Origin: a virus | Length of the DNA: 51,284 nt | Strand: one strand, 5' to 3' | IMG/VR virus record: IMGVR_UViG_3300027365_000020 | Coordinates: 1 to 51,284 of that record | Part shown: one piece after another, positions 25,704-35,083 of the stretch | How positions within the stretch are numbered: the first letter of the stretch is position 1 | Layout: each line of letters starts with the position of its first letter | Program-made: the position numbers and the translations under genes | The notes under the pieces: model-generated | Databases searched by the model: none | Told to the model about the DNA's origin: nothing | Seen by the model: only the letters and a program-made list of their open reading frames with translations

Positions 25704-25729
25704 ACCCCTCAAGATATTTCTCAAGGGGT
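25704..25729. other. Hairpin after the major capsid gene
   Basis: CCCCTCAAGA and TTCTCAAGGGG form an imperfect stem 17-40 bases after the capsid stop codon. The T-run is on the + side, so on the - strand it may slow polymerase or protect the capsid mRNA rather than terminate fully. Confidence 0.5.
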
Positions 25730-25744
25730 TTTCTTCACAATGTA

Positions 25745-26722
25745 TTATGCGATAGCATCTGCAAGATACACACCAAGATCAGGTGCGGTAATACGATAAT
25801 CAAAGGCAGATTTGACTTCGTGGCGCACGGTCCCTTCAGCCAGAGGATGCTCATAACGAAGAACAGTGTTGCCGATAGTCATGAACTGGTTCAGACGTGA
25901 CCATTCAAAACGAACACCGGCAGTGACACCTTCCATACCAGCCATACCGTCAAGGTAAACCAGCAGGATACCATTACCGCCAAGCATCTCGTTAGAACCA
26001 GATTGATCAACAACAGCATCAATAACAACTACACGTTCAAGACCGAAGATAGCTGCCAGAGATTGTTCGTTAGCAATAGCCGGACCAGTAGTTTGACCAC
26101 GGTTAATACGATCAACAATATCAGGATGCTCAACCAGAGTATCAAAGACAACACGAGACATAACCATAGTGTTGACTCGGAAACCACCAGAAAGAATTTG
26201 GTTCTGAGTAATGGCAGACTTGATAGTCCCAATCGGATCAGAAGCGGCATCATTGAATTGCAGGAACTCGCCAGCACTCGGAGTAGCAGCAACACCAGTC
26301 AGATCAGTAGACCATTTGCCAGTACCGAAGAAGGCATTGTGCCACTGAATTTCTTCGTGCAGCATAACCTGACGGGTCAGAGCAGCAACAGTGCGACGAT
26401 CAAGATTCAGGTCAGAATCAGCATTAGCATAAGCCATCGGACCAGTATCTTTATGAACACCCCATACCTTAATTGCATAAGTGCCTTCGGTGTAGTCGTA
26501 TTCCATTGCAGCAGTCTGAGTCCCATCAGCAAGCGGCTTCATCTGCGGCTTCAGGAAAGCACCTTGGTCATAGATGCGGTAGAAATCAGCTTGGTTCTGG
26601 ACAGGGACAGTCGGCATAATAGACCGTGCACGGAATACAGAATCATTCTGCATCAGGTCCAGAGAGAAATTAGTCAGGTACTTATCAAAACGTTTTACGT
26701 CAGTTGCAGTATTAAGCGGCAT
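25745..26722 (-). CDS. Major capsid protein
   Basis: A 325-aa protein with the HK97-fold, E-type major capsid pattern: QADFYRIYDQGAFLKPQMKPLADGTQ, YAIKVWGVHKDTGPMAYANADSDLNLDRRTVAALTRQ split around the E-loop region, MVMSRVVFDTLVEHPDIVDR, and RFEWSRLNQFMTIG. It follows decoration and scaffold genes, in standard order. Codon usage is more GC-rich than in neighbours, as expected for a very highly expressed gene. Confidence 0.93.
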   Translation of the reverse strand: MPLNTATDVKRFDKYLTNFSLDLMQNDSVFRARSIMPTVPVQNQADFYRIYDQGAFLKPQMKPLADGTQTAAMEYDYTEGTYAIKVWGVHKDTGPMAYANADSDLNLDRRTVAALTRQVMLHEEIQWHNAFFGTGKWSTDLTGVAATPSAGEFLQFNDAASDPIGTIKSAITQNQILSGGFRVNTMVMSRVVFDTLVEHPDIVDRINRGQTTGPAIANEQSLAAIFGLERVVVIDAVVDQSGSNEMLGGNGILLVYLDGMAGMEGVTAGVRFEWSRLNQFMTIGNTVLRYEHPLAEGTVRHEVKSAFDYRITAPDLGVYLADAIA

Positions 26723-26744
26723 TTATATTTCTCCTAAAATTAGA

Positions 26745-27128
26745 TTAAACAGCGGTATTAGCGCCATCGAAGAACTTGATTCGTGCTTCAAAAGTATCAG
26801 CAGCACCTTCTTGAACAACTACACCAACAATAGTGTCACCAGTAGTTGCTACAGCAGCACCGCCGTTAGCACCAACAGCAACATAATCGCCGAAAGAAAG
26901 TGCTTCTTCTGCCAGAACGTAAGGGAAACCGCCCATAGTTACAGCAGGAGAAAAGCCAGTGGTAACGCCTGCACGAAGAACGCCATGAGGACGTGAGCCG
27001 GCGGCTGCAACTGCAACTTGACCAGTTGATTGAATAGTTACGAACTTACCGCGATTATCTGCATTGGTATTATCAGCAGCGAACGGGAGATTACCAAAGT
27101 CATGAACAATATCAATGTTGTAAGACAT
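26745..27128 (-). CDS. Capsid decoration protein (DUF2190-like)
   Basis: A 127-aa, glycine/alanine/valine-rich beta protein: GKFVTIQSTGQVAVAAAGSRPHGVL, FGDYVAVGANGGAAVATTGDTIVGVVVQEGA. This is the DUF2190/RecA/RadA-like decoration protein pattern. Directly upstream of the capsid gene in transcription, as usual. Confidence 0.82.
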   Translation of the reverse strand: MSYNIDIVHDFGNLPFAADNTNADNRGKFVTIQSTGQVAVAAAGSRPHGVLRAGVTTGFSPAVTMGGFPYVLAEEALSFGDYVAVGANGGAAVATTGDTIVGVVVQEGAADTFEARIKFFDGANTAV

Positions 27129-27156
27129 TTATATGTATCCTCTTATATATTTTAAA

Positions 27157-27867
27157 TTAAGCAGTTTTAACTTCTTCGTAAGCTTTCATATAAGCTTTTT
27201 GAGCGCTAAGACCTTCTTCTTTCTGATAAGATTTAGCCAGTTCTTCAATCTTAGCTTCTTCGGTATTCGGCTGATCAGAAGTAGCAGAAACACCTTTCTC
27301 AACGAGAAGTTCTTCTTTAGAAACGGTATCTTGAAGTTCCCCAAAAGCTTTCATCAGAGGAGCAAGTTCTTCGTCCATTTCCGCTTTACGGAGAGATTTA
27401 GCCAGAGCTTCTTTATCAGTTTCTTCACCAAGATACTTAGAAACTTTTTCAGCTTTGGTCAGATATACTTGAGATGTGCGAGCTTCTTCAGCAGCTTTAA
27501 GAACTTCAAGTTCCTTGTTACGCTCAGCATCTTTATCGGCATATTGTTTCTCAAGAGTTTCAAGACGCTCTTTGACAATATCTTCAGCAGCCTTATTGAT
27601 CATGGTCTGAAGTTCTTCAGCACTCATTTCTTTCTTTTCTTTAGACATTGATTCAATACCTTTATTAGTTAGTTTTTCATCTTCGGCTTTTACAACATCT
27701 CCGTCTTGGCTTTCTACCGAAGACGAAAGATTCTGGGATGGCTCTTCTGGATCGAGAGCTTTCATTGTCAGAACGGTTTGCTGATTAGCTCCAGCAGTCA
27801 CCAAAGCACAATGTGCTCCTTCTGACTCAAAATTAAATTTAGTAATTCTTCGTTTAGCTTTAGTCAT
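27157..27867 (-). CDS. Scaffold-like protein
   Basis: A 236-aa, Glu/Lys-rich helical protein (MSAEELQTMINKAAEDIVKERLETLEKQYADKD...; KAEKVSKYLGEETDKEALAKSL) with the make-up of a capsid scaffold. The N-terminal 30 residues (RRITKFNFESEGAHCALVTAG) resemble the C-terminal end of XkdF-type proteins, suggesting that protease and scaffold were once one chain. The start overlaps the XkdF stop by eight bases. Confidence 0.7.
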   Translation of the reverse strand: MTKAKRRITKFNFESEGAHCALVTAGANQQTVLTMKALDPEEPSQNLSSSVESQDGDVVKAEDEKLTNKGIESMSKEKKEMSAEELQTMINKAAEDIVKERLETLEKQYADKDAERNKELEVLKAAEEARTSQVYLTKAEKVSKYLGEETDKEALAKSLRKAEMDEELAPLMKAFGELQDTVSKEELLVEKGVSATSDQPNTEEAKIEELAKSYQKEEGLSAQKAYMKAYEEVKTA

Positions 27868-28324
27868 CAATTTTCTCCGTTTTCGCCATACAACCTACAG
27901 AAAATGCTGCAAACTTACCCTCTTTGCACATTTCCCAAAGTTCTTTATCATGAATCTTCATACTCATGACCCAATCTCCAGCAAGAACCTGACCATCCCC
28001 TAACTCAAAATTGGTTTTCGCAATATAGGACTCAACAGGAGTTGCTAATTCAGTTTGAACAAGATGCTGAAGATTAGCTTTACGACAGAATGAATTGTAT
28101 GAATGACACGCATCTTCTACAGTTTCTGCGTCGTAAATATCTCCATGTGCATCTGTTACGTCAGGGCGAAGAACTACAGCAGTGAAGATTTGCTTTTCAA
28201 TATCTACTGCTTTAGCAATACCTTCGTAGTCACCTTCATGGTCTTTTGAAGAACCACCAAAATTTTTATCTAACCATTCTGAAAATGAATCAAGTAGTTT
28301 CTTCTTTTCCACATCTTTAGTCAT
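27860..28324 (-). CDS. XkdF-like prohead protease
   Basis: A 154-aa protein: KQIFTAVVLRPDVTDAHGDIYDAETVEDACHSY, LVQTELATPVESYIAKTNFELGD, GDWVMSMKIHDKELWEMCKEGKFAAFSVGC. This is the phage-like element PBSX XkdF domain, thought to be a serine peptidase maturing the prohead; the conserved His (DAHGD) and Ser (FSVG) are present. Confidence 0.87.
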   Translation of the reverse strand: MTKDVEKKKLLDSFSEWLDKNFGGSSKDHEGDYEGIAKAVDIEKQIFTAVVLRPDVTDAHGDIYDAETVEDACHSYNSFCRKANLQHLVQTELATPVESYIAKTNFELGDGQVLAGDWVMSMKIHDKELWEMCKEGKFAAFSVGCMAKTEKIDD

Positions 28325-29166
28325 TAAATATTCCTCTTAGTCAGCGCAATTGATGAGCGACATTCATGTACAGGAGGATACGCAGGAGGATGATATAATC
28401 CGTTAGGGAATCTTCCACCAATCTCTGCGATAGTGTTGTTAGAACTCAAACAGATATCAGTGGTTACATCATCAATTAGACTGGACCACTGCTTAACGTA
28501 TTCATTTCTATCAATTTGACTGGTATCTACAAGGTATCCAAATGACTCATCTTTAGAACCTTCAATAATCGCTGTACTAATTCTTTCAGCAATTAAATTC
28601 ATACGCCATTCAAGTAATTGATCAATACGTTTTTGGATTCTTTGTTCTAAAACTTTCTTAGAAACGCCTTCAGACATTAATGCAGATTCTAACGTAAGAA
28701 CCGTGTTAATGTATCTTGGTGTTAATCCATAATACTTCTTTAAACGTCTCGCTAATTCTTCTTGTGACCAACCTCTTTCATTAGCAATATTTTGTAGTTC
28801 TTGATACATCTCTCGATTAGTATCTAAAATAAACTCAAAATTATCGTTAAAAACTTTGGTCACTAAATCAGTAAAACGCGAGTCTGAATAATCAATAGTT
28901 AGATTATCAAACCCCAATTCTCGTTTAGTTCTATCAAGACCTATTTGAATAGCTTTATGAGAAGTATTATTCAAGAAAGGAAGAACTTCTGATGACTTAC
29001 TTTTCAATTGACTTTGGATAACATTAAATGTGTTATTGTTAAACTCAGAAATAACAATTGAATTTTGTGCTTGAATTAAAGCAAGTAGTAATACACTCAA
29101 AAGTTCTTGTGAAGTGTCATTCTCAAGATTATTCTCTTCTTCAAAAGGAGATTGTTCTGTTGCCAT
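28324..29166 (-). CDS. Minor head protein (SPP1 gp7 / Mu gpF type)
   Basis: A 280-aa, mostly helical protein whose C-terminus has the head morphogenesis motif DDVTTDICLSSNNTIAEIGG, then HPPAYPPVHECRSSIALT, the Cys/His-containing PPxHxxCRS block. These proteins sit inside the head near the portal. Stop/start overlap TAATG with the protease gene. Confidence 0.85.
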   Translation of the reverse strand: MATEQSPFEEENNLENDTSQELLSVLLLALIQAQNSIVISEFNNNTFNVIQSQLKSKSSEVLPFLNNTSHKAIQIGLDRTKRELGFDNLTIDYSDSRFTDLVTKVFNDNFEFILDTNREMYQELQNIANERGWSQEELARRLKKYYGLTPRYINTVLTLESALMSEGVSKKVLEQRIQKRIDQLLEWRMNLIAERISTAIIEGSKDESFGYLVDTSQIDRNEYVKQWSSLIDDVTTDICLSSNNTIAEIGGRFPNGLYHPPAYPPVHECRSSIALTKRNI

Positions 29167-29168
29167 AC

Positions 29169-30596
29169 TTAACCTCCCTGTTGTTGATTTTGAGAATTAT
29201 TTTGATTCGTATTTATATCATTACCTTGAGAAATTTCAGCTTGTTGTCTGGCACGTTCTACAGCACCACCATTACCATCATGTTGATAAGGTTTAAGACC
29301 AACAGAATTACGAAGATATTCTTCAACATTCTGATCAGGAGTAATTGCACCAACTTCAATAGTCTTCTTGATAAAGTCAGCGATAACACCAGTGTCGATC
29401 TTATCAATTCCTGTATGCTTGAGTTTAGGACACTTTGTAGAATCCCAACCATTAATTTCCCAAAGCATAGGAATAGCTTTCTCGTTAAACTGAGCAGCAA
29501 TAGTATCAAGATAAGAACTAATGGCGGTCTTGAAAGCGTCTACTTTAGTAGAACTCAAAGCATATGAACCAACACTTTGACCACCTACCAAAAGGAAGTC
29601 TGCAAGCATTGATTGCATAATACGTCTATCCCAACGTTCAATTACTGGACCTTGGTTAGAGTTATTTGAGCCATCACTTCTAAGAAGTTCAATATCGTAA
29701 TGATATTTACCATTACCTGAATCATTAGCGTCCTGAGTATCAGAAGGCAGAAGAACATAGGACTGATCATTTTTCTTGATCATTTGTCCCATAACTTCAT
29801 ACATTCTACGTAACTTTTGCTGACCTTCATCAGCATCAGGAGACATCAATTCAGAAGGAATGCGGATAATAGGAATACCTGCAAGATTCCTCTCAATACC
29901 AATCGCTTCAACTACTTCAATATTCTTTCGGAAGTAATATGAACGATATGCTGCATAAAGAATTGAACGCCCATAAGGATTATCTTTGTAAGAAGTGGTT
30001 CTAAACAATAGATAACGTTCTTCAGGAATATACGTATCAATACCAGCAATTAAATCCTTCTGATGGACTCTATAAATTTCTCCATCTGAATCAAAACACT
30101 TCTTATTGAACTCTAGAGTATCTTGAGCACGAATAGGGAATTTTCTCCAGCCATAAAGACCATCATTATATTTTGAACGGTATTTTTTACTGGATTGATT
30201 CATCCCAAGACGTTTCTTGTAAACGATCTCGTGAAGGCTGAATCCATAAGTAAGGAACGAAAGAATATCAATCATCGTTTCTTCCCAAGGTTTGTCCAAA
30301 TCTTTAAGACAACTTCTTAGGAAATCAGCTTGATCTCTAGTATCTGAAGGTGCATTTTCACCTTTGTATTCTTCAACTTCCCATTCAGCACTTCTAATAA
30401 ATTGTTTGATAGCAAATAATGCTCCAGCAATAAGAGCATCAGCTTCCATTTCACGATAGCGATTAATTGAATAAGGCCATTGAAGGTCTTTTACAACTTC
30501 ATCTTCGTTAAAATATCCTGAGTAATTTCTTAGCCCTGTTCCTCCGAGTTCACTTAGAGGCGGCGTTTTATCATTTGTGATTTCTGGTGTCGCCAT
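29169..30596 (-). CDS. Portal protein (DUF935-like)
   Basis: A 475-aa protein with the DUF935-type portal pattern: EMEADALIAGALFAIKQFIRSAEWEVE, DILSFLTYGFSLHEIVYKKR, RYLLFRTTSYKDNPYGRSILYAAYRSYYF and VVGGQSVGSYAL-like LLVGGQSVGSYALSST. It forms the dodecameric ring for DNA entry. The C-terminal 35 residues are Gln/Asn-rich and disordered. It lies between TerL and the minor head protein. Confidence 0.92.
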   Translation of the reverse strand: MATPEITNDKTPPLSELGGTGLRNYSGYFNEDEVVKDLQWPYSINRYREMEADALIAGALFAIKQFIRSAEWEVEEYKGENAPSDTRDQADFLRSCLKDLDKPWEETMIDILSFLTYGFSLHEIVYKKRLGMNQSSKKYRSKYNDGLYGWRKFPIRAQDTLEFNKKCFDSDGEIYRVHQKDLIAGIDTYIPEERYLLFRTTSYKDNPYGRSILYAAYRSYYFRKNIEVVEAIGIERNLAGIPIIRIPSELMSPDADEGQQKLRRMYEVMGQMIKKNDQSYVLLPSDTQDANDSGNGKYHYDIELLRSDGSNNSNQGPVIERWDRRIMQSMLADFLLVGGQSVGSYALSSTKVDAFKTAISSYLDTIAAQFNEKAIPMLWEINGWDSTKCPKLKHTGIDKIDTGVIADFIKKTIEVGAITPDQNVEEYLRNSVGLKPYQHDGNGGAVERARQQAEISQGNDINTNQNNSQNQQQGG

Positions 30597-30616
30597 TAAA
30601 AGACCTCGTTAAAATT

Positions 30617-30687
30617 AAAAGTTGCAAGGCTAATCGTTAATTAGTATCTACTTCTAATAGTAGCAGTAACTTATTAGTCCTTGCAAC
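30617..30687. terminator. Hairpin/terminator between TerL and portal genes
   Basis: GTTGCAAGGCTAAT (30621-30634) and ATTAGTCCTTGCAAC (30673-30687) form a long stem with one mismatch. On the - strand it is followed by TTTTAATTTTAAC, so it may partly end transcription of the packaging genes; on + it is followed by CATATTTTT. Confidence 0.7.
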
Positions 30688-30729
30688 CATATTTTTAATA
30701 AAAAGTCAAATAAATTTTAGTTATTTAAT

Positions 30730-31224
30730 TTATACTGACCATCTGTTTTGGGAATACATTGCTGAAGGGTCTATTGAGATATTTGTGGGGGATACAATGG
30801 ATTTGGAAAGGTTATTAAAAGCATCACTTGTAGCATCAACTTGGTCATCGTGACCTTTACCGTCTCCTACAAAGTTCTCCAGCTCCCTTACATATTCATC
30901 ATTCCAATCACCTTTTACAATCTTTATAAGACCAGCTTCAGCGGCTGCTGAGAACGGTTCAAAGCGTTCTAACTTGGATTTAGTGGTTTTACACTTTTTG
31001 AACTTAAATCCTGCTAGGTTCTTTGCATGGTCTTCAAAGACTGCCTTTCCCGCCCCGCCAGCGTCTAGTGGTATTCCCACTGTACACTTAGTACCATCAA
31101 TCCCTGCATATTTACGCATCATCTGCTTAACGCCAGAAGGTCTTTTACGATCTCTAACAGCGTGCATAATGTAGTAATAACCATCTGTAGCGAGACGAAT
31201 CTTTACACCTGCTGTATAATCTGG
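30730..31224 (-). CDS. terL: Terminase large subunit, exon 4 (nuclease C-terminus)
   Basis: Last exon, 165 codons: PDYTAGVKIRLATDGYYYIM, then PLDAGGAGKAVFEDHAKNLAG and the RNase H-fold nuclease motif GDGKGHDDQVDATSDAFNN. With exon 3 it reads SEVNPD/PDYTAGVKI, the family consensus. The four exons total 1413 bases (470 aa) in frame. Confidence 0.92.
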   Translation of the reverse strand, partial: PDYTAGVKIRLATDGYYYIMHAVRDRKRPSGVKQMMRKYAGIDGTKCTVGIPLDAGGAGKAVFEDHAKNLAGFKFKKCKTTKSKLERFEPFSAAAEAGLIKIVKGDWNDEYVRELENFVGDGKGHDDQVDATSDAFNNLSKSIVSPTNISIDPSAMYSQNRWSV

Positions 31225-31478
31225 CAAGAGTTCAGTGCAGTTCGCTAAACTACACCCGGTACGAAACCAGCTTATGGTTTCCCATAAGATCGGATCATAT
31301 CATCATCCTCTAAGGATGCCCCCCGTTTCGATTCCGCTTGGAACCTACGTGATGACCTCTGAACGTTCAAGATTCTTAGAATCAAGCTTCGCTGCTGATT
31401 AGCATATCTGAAAAAGACTTAGCTTTCCAGCAATTAAAGGGGTTATTCGATATACGTTACCGTATAAAGCGACCATTG
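31225..31478 (-). ncRNA. Group I intron A in terL
   Basis: About 254 nt without an ORF. The - strand has AATTGCTGGAAAGC (P), AATCAGCAGCGAAGC (Q), GTTCAGAGGTCATC (R) and GATGATATGATCC (S-like). The last exon base is T and the last intron base is G. Confidence 0.88.
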
Positions 31479-32023
31479 ATCGGGATTAACTTCTGATGGC
31501 TCAGTCGAGGCGGTATCCCATGCTCTCATCTCTGCTTTAGCTGGGGGCACATCTTTTATATCAACAAATTCACACCAGTCCTTTTGAAAATATGTACCTG
31601 AATTTGCTTTCACATTCCAATTACCAAGGTAGAGTGCTTCACGCTCTACGCGAGTAAGTGCTTTAAGGTTAGCTTCATATGCCGGGTCAATCTTCTTGTT
31701 ATCCTTAACTGTAGCATTTATAAAAGTAAAGGACTTAGGCATGGAATCTTCTCCCCAAATCCTTTCAGCTTCTTCTTTAGTATCGTACCAATGTGTATCT
31801 TCACCTCGCCTTACAAACCACCTTATAACACCGCATCTACTCTCGATAGGAAATCCTGTTTCTGGATCAATCCACCAGTCGACAAGTTTTCTTACCCATC
31901 CCTCGGACACTGGATTACATGTTGCGCGAATGTACGGTTTCACCCCTGTACTTGAGCGGTTACGAGATAAAAGATACCAGAACATTCGTTGGGTAAAGCC
32001 TGTTAACTCATCAAAAATGATTA
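31479..32023 (-). CDS. terL: Terminase large subunit, exon 3
   Basis: Begins within the Walker B region, IIFDELTGFTQRMFWYLLSR (the conserved acid pair DE), and continues to the first nuclease aspartate in MRAWDTASTEP. Exon 2 to exon 3 joining gives GSQVPLIIFDELTGFTQ, close to the typical QFPYIGFDELTHFT. Confidence 0.92.
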
Positions 32024-32223
32024 CAATTTGGACTATATCACCATCCTATTAGGATGCCGGACGCTAATGGCGTATTACATGATAAGATCGTATCATACCG
32101 CCTAGTCTCTGCACCTTCCTTATACGCTTATAAGGCTTGGCTCAGGATTGTCTCACTTAGAGGTTTCCCCTGAATTCATCCAGTTATTCGATAAAGATTA
32201 CTCTTTAAAGCCGCTAATCAATA
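32024..32223 (-). ncRNA. Group I intron B in terL
   Basis: A 200-nt minimal intron. The - strand carries CAATCCTGAGCCAAGCC (Q) and GATGGTGATATAGTCC (S). It shares a run of at least 20 bases near its 5' end (AAAGAGTAATCTTTATCGAA) and a hairpin (GGCATCCTAATAGGATG) with intron C, so the two are recent relatives. Confidence 0.88.
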
Positions 32224-32529
32224 ACGGAACCTGTGAACCTTTAAAGTTTTCCAAATCTTTCTCTAATTCAATACCAGCGAATTGAACACGAGCATTGGAG
32301 TCTTTAAAAACCCACTTCATTGTTGAGTCATAAGCTTCTGCATCTGGGAAATTAGAAAATATATTAAAACTTTCGTCCCATGGTCCTCCCGGATAGCGGT
32401 GTTCATTCTTTGTACGACGAAGAAAGAAAGTGAAGAAATTTGGAACGTTTTTATGTCTAAGACATTCTAAAAGAAGACTGAAGGTTTTGCCTGAACCTGC
32501 GCCACCACCGTAGAGACATATCAGATAAT
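32224..32529 (-). CDS. terL: Terminase large subunit, exon 2 (Walker A)
   Basis: About 102 codons with the ATP-binding P-loop GGGAGSGKT, then FSLLLECLRHKNVPNF, FFLRRTKNEHRYPGGPW and ELEKDLENFKGSQVP. It has no start codon of its own and would be missed by ordinary gene calling. Confidence 0.92.
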
Positions 32530-32751
32530 CCCGATATTTCTACCGGACCTCGACTATATCATCATCCTATTAGGATGCCGGACGCTATTCATGTATTACA
32601 CGCAAAGATCGTTGCGAACCATGTAGTCTGTGAACCTTCCTTATACGCTTATAAGGCTTGGCTGCTGATTGGCATAGGTTAATAAACCCTTAGCTTTCCA
32701 GCAATTCATCCGGTTTTCGATAAAGATTACTCTTTAAAGGGACTATGTTCT
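32530..32751 (-). ncRNA. Group I intron C in terL
   Basis: A 222-nt intron. The - strand has GAATTGCTGGAAAGC (P), AATCAGCAGCCAAGCC (Q) and GATGATATAGTC (S). Boundary assigned so that ETEAD joins YYLICLYGGGAGSGKT in frame; the exact 3' splice base is less certain than for introns A and B. Confidence 0.85.
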
Positions 32752-32818
32752 AATCCGCTTCTGTCTCAAGGAACATTGTTTGCTTACCGGGTTGCGGCTC
32801 TAATCTTTCATATGTCAA
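32752..32818 (-). CDS. terL: Terminase large subunit, exon 1 (short first exon)
   Basis: A 22-codon exon encoding (M)TYERLEPQPGKQTMFLETEAD, the conserved terminase N-terminus just before the Walker A segment. The start is TTG at 32818 with GGAGG eight bases upstream; it overlaps the last 11 bases of the nuclease gene. Without splicing a stop follows at once. Confidence 0.85.
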
Positions 32819-34193
32819 AACAAACCTCCAAAATTTCATCTATGTCTTCATAAGACTCTAAAGAAAAACATTCAGTATATCCTTGGAACATTTGTTCAGG
32901 TACATATTTAACAAGTTCCTTATTACTTAATATGTACTTTTCAATATCGTATACTGAAACACCCGATGCTTTATGGCATCGCAATACTTCAATTTTATAA
33001 TCTGAATCTCTTTGTATCCGAGCGTGCCTTACACTCGGTTTACGTGCTAAGCCAATCTTCAAAAATTCTTCAGAGGAATTGCATAGACGGGTGAAGTAGA
33101 TATGGGAATATTCTTCAAAACTTCTATAAATTGGACTTCTTCCAAAACCTTTACGGAGATTGGCGCACTCTGGACACCCTTGTCCGAACAAGTGGGCACT
33201 AGGTGTGATCTGGAACACACCGTGCTGAGTACAACAAACATCAATTTTAGTGAAACTACCGATGTATTCCACATGATCGTAGTTGTAGTGGGACCCATGT
33301 ACTGAGAGGGCTTTTTCTACAAATATTTCATTGTTATACCTATGAGACTCAGCAACACGTATTTTTGAACATTCGTAGCACCCACTCCCCTGAAGATGGG
33401 AGTCAGGAGATTGAAAGAAATCCCCATGCTCTGGACATTTAATAGAAATTTTGCCATGGTTATTGATGTATTGAACATCAGAATAATTATAGTAGTCTCC
33501 ATGTATAGCGGTAGCACGTTTAATAAACTCCTGAGTGTTAAGGCTACTTCTCAGCGCATGTTGCTCACCTTTACACTTAGGGCAACCGTGACCTAATCTA
33601 ATATGATTGCTTGCATACTGATGGAAACTTCCATGTCTCCTGCACACAATTTGAACTTTATCTTTCATACCATTTAGTTTTTGATAGGGATAAATATACT
33701 TATCACCATGCACTTCCTTGCATCTTCGAAGGATATCTTCAGATGAAATAGATTTTTGTTCTACATGCATTACATATTTACAGGACCTGCACCCCCTCCC
33801 TTGCATGTGACTTCCAGCCCTTTGCCAGAAATTCCCGTGATCTGGGCAAACAATCTTTACTTTATCTTCTTTGGTTTTATACTCAACAAATGAGTAATCA
33901 TATTTATCCCCATGTATCTCTTTTGATTTAGAGATAAAATCTTCGGTAGAGTACCTTAGAGTGCCTGAATTCCCTTCATACTGACACTTGCGACATCCCT
34001 TTCCTTGTAGATGATTCGCAGCCCGTTGTTCAAAAATACCATGCGTTGGGCATATAATTTTTACCGTATTATCAGAACCCATATAAGAAGTAGCAGAGTA
34101 ATCATATTTACCGCCATGCATCCAGACAGATTTTTTAATAAAAGTTTCTGTGTCATGTACTCTTGGTCCAATATACTTCTGCTTACTACTCAT
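32808..34193 (-). CDS. Putative homing nuclease with zinc-ribbon repeats and GIY-YIG-like end
   Basis: A 461-aa protein wedged between terS and terL. Five repeats of about 65-70 residues share GxxYxY, a C-P-x-H-G-x-F core and H-x-x-x-G-x-G-C-x-x-C, as in DUF723-type DNA-binding repeats. The C-terminus (YFTRLCNSSEEFLKIGLARK..., DYKIEVLRCHKASG, YDIEKYIL) resembles GIY-YIG/T5orf172-type nucleases with a late Glu. It could act as the free-standing nuclease moving the ORF-less terL introns. GTG at 34196 is an alternative start. Confidence 0.78.
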   Translation of the reverse strand: MSSKQKYIGPRVHDTETFIKKSVWMHGGKYDYSATSYMGSDNTVKIICPTHGIFEQRAANHLQGKGCRKCQYEGNSGTLRYSTEDFISKSKEIHGDKYDYSFVEYKTKEDKVKIVCPDHGNFWQRAGSHMQGRGCRSCKYVMHVEQKSISSEDILRRCKEVHGDKYIYPYQKLNGMKDKVQIVCRRHGSFHQYASNHIRLGHGCPKCKGEQHALRSSLNTQEFIKRATAIHGDYYNYSDVQYINNHGKISIKCPEHGDFFQSPDSHLQGSGCYECSKIRVAESHRYNNEIFVEKALSVHGSHYNYDHVEYIGSFTKIDVCCTQHGVFQITPSAHLFGQGCPECANLRKGFGRSPIYRSFEEYSHIYFTRLCNSSEEFLKIGLARKPSVRHARIQRDSDYKIEVLRCHKASGVSVYDIEKYILSNKELVKYVPEQMFQGYTECFSLESYEDIDEILEVCFDI

Positions 34194-34195
34194 CA

Positions 34196-35083
34196 CTATC
34201 TCCTATTACTAGGTATAAAAAATCCCTCAGATTCATTGTATTCCCCGGCTTCTTCGTCGATCTGTTCAACCTCATCAGGTTCTTTATACGCTTCTTTAAA
34301 GTAATTGTCAAGACTTTCTTGAGTTTCATGCGTCAAAACATGCTTACCTAACTCCCTAGAATTACTCGGCAATGTGACATGAACAACCGGACCTTGATTA
34401 TTCTGTTGCTTTTGTTTCTCAATAGCTGCATGATCAATCGGCTTGGGTTTTGCCCAACTGTATGATGCTAATATCTCCAAACATTTAATTCTTTGTGCAT
34501 TGGTAATGGGCTGCTTGGTGTTTAGTTTTTCTTCATCGCCTTGCGCCCAAGCGATTAGTTGCTCTGCTGGATTAAAATTAAGACGTTTACTTGCCCGTTC
34601 AATATTCTCCAATCGACGCTTACGTTCTTCTTTGGCTTTCTGTGAAGCCTTTCTAGCATAATCTTTGTCCTGCATTTTAGGATTGCCTTGCGGTCTTCCA
34701 GTAATCCTTGAAATAGCAGCGACACTTTTGAACTTTTTAGTCCAATACGCTTGAAAAGTTCTGATGACCTTCTTTGTCTCAGGATCACGCTCACCATTAG
34801 GAAGTTTTTCTACAGCTAACCAAGCATGTTCATCAGGTTTCTTAAAAAGATTCTTACGTTCATATTGAACACCCTTCTTTAACTTCCACTTCTCTCCAAT
34901 CTGACGAAGAGTATCTTCAGTTTCAAATTTAACTTGTAATTCAGAACCATCAATAATATTCGGATCAGAAGTATCTTCAGTCCAATAAAGTCCAGATGAA
35001 GGTGCTACAGCAAGGTATTGTGTATTCCATGTTCCATCAGGACCATCCCATTCAATCCAATATGAATCTTTATTATTACTCAT
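34196..35083 (-). CDS. terS: Terminase small subunit
   Basis: A 295-aa protein. An acidic WIEWDGPDGTWNTQYLAVAP start is followed by a basic middle (FQAYWTKKFKSVAAISRITGRPQG, helix-turn-helix-like) and a long basic helix (KASQKAKEERKRRLENIERASKR), then an acidic C-terminus. Position directly before the nuclease and TerL supports a DNA-recognising packaging subunit, but the sequence is not a textbook match. Confidence 0.7.
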   Translation of the reverse strand: MSNNKDSYWIEWDGPDGTWNTQYLAVAPSSGLYWTEDTSDPNIIDGSELQVKFETEDTLRQIGEKWKLKKGVQYERKNLFKKPDEHAWLAVEKLPNGERDPETKKVIRTFQAYWTKKFKSVAAISRITGRPQGNPKMQDKDYARKASQKAKEERKRRLENIERASKRLNFNPAEQLIAWAQGDEEKLNTKQPITNAQRIKCLEILASYSWAKPKPIDHAAIEKQKQQNNQGPVVHVTLPSNSRELGKHVLTHETQESLDNYFKEAYKEPDEVEQIDEEAGEYNESEGFFIPSNRR

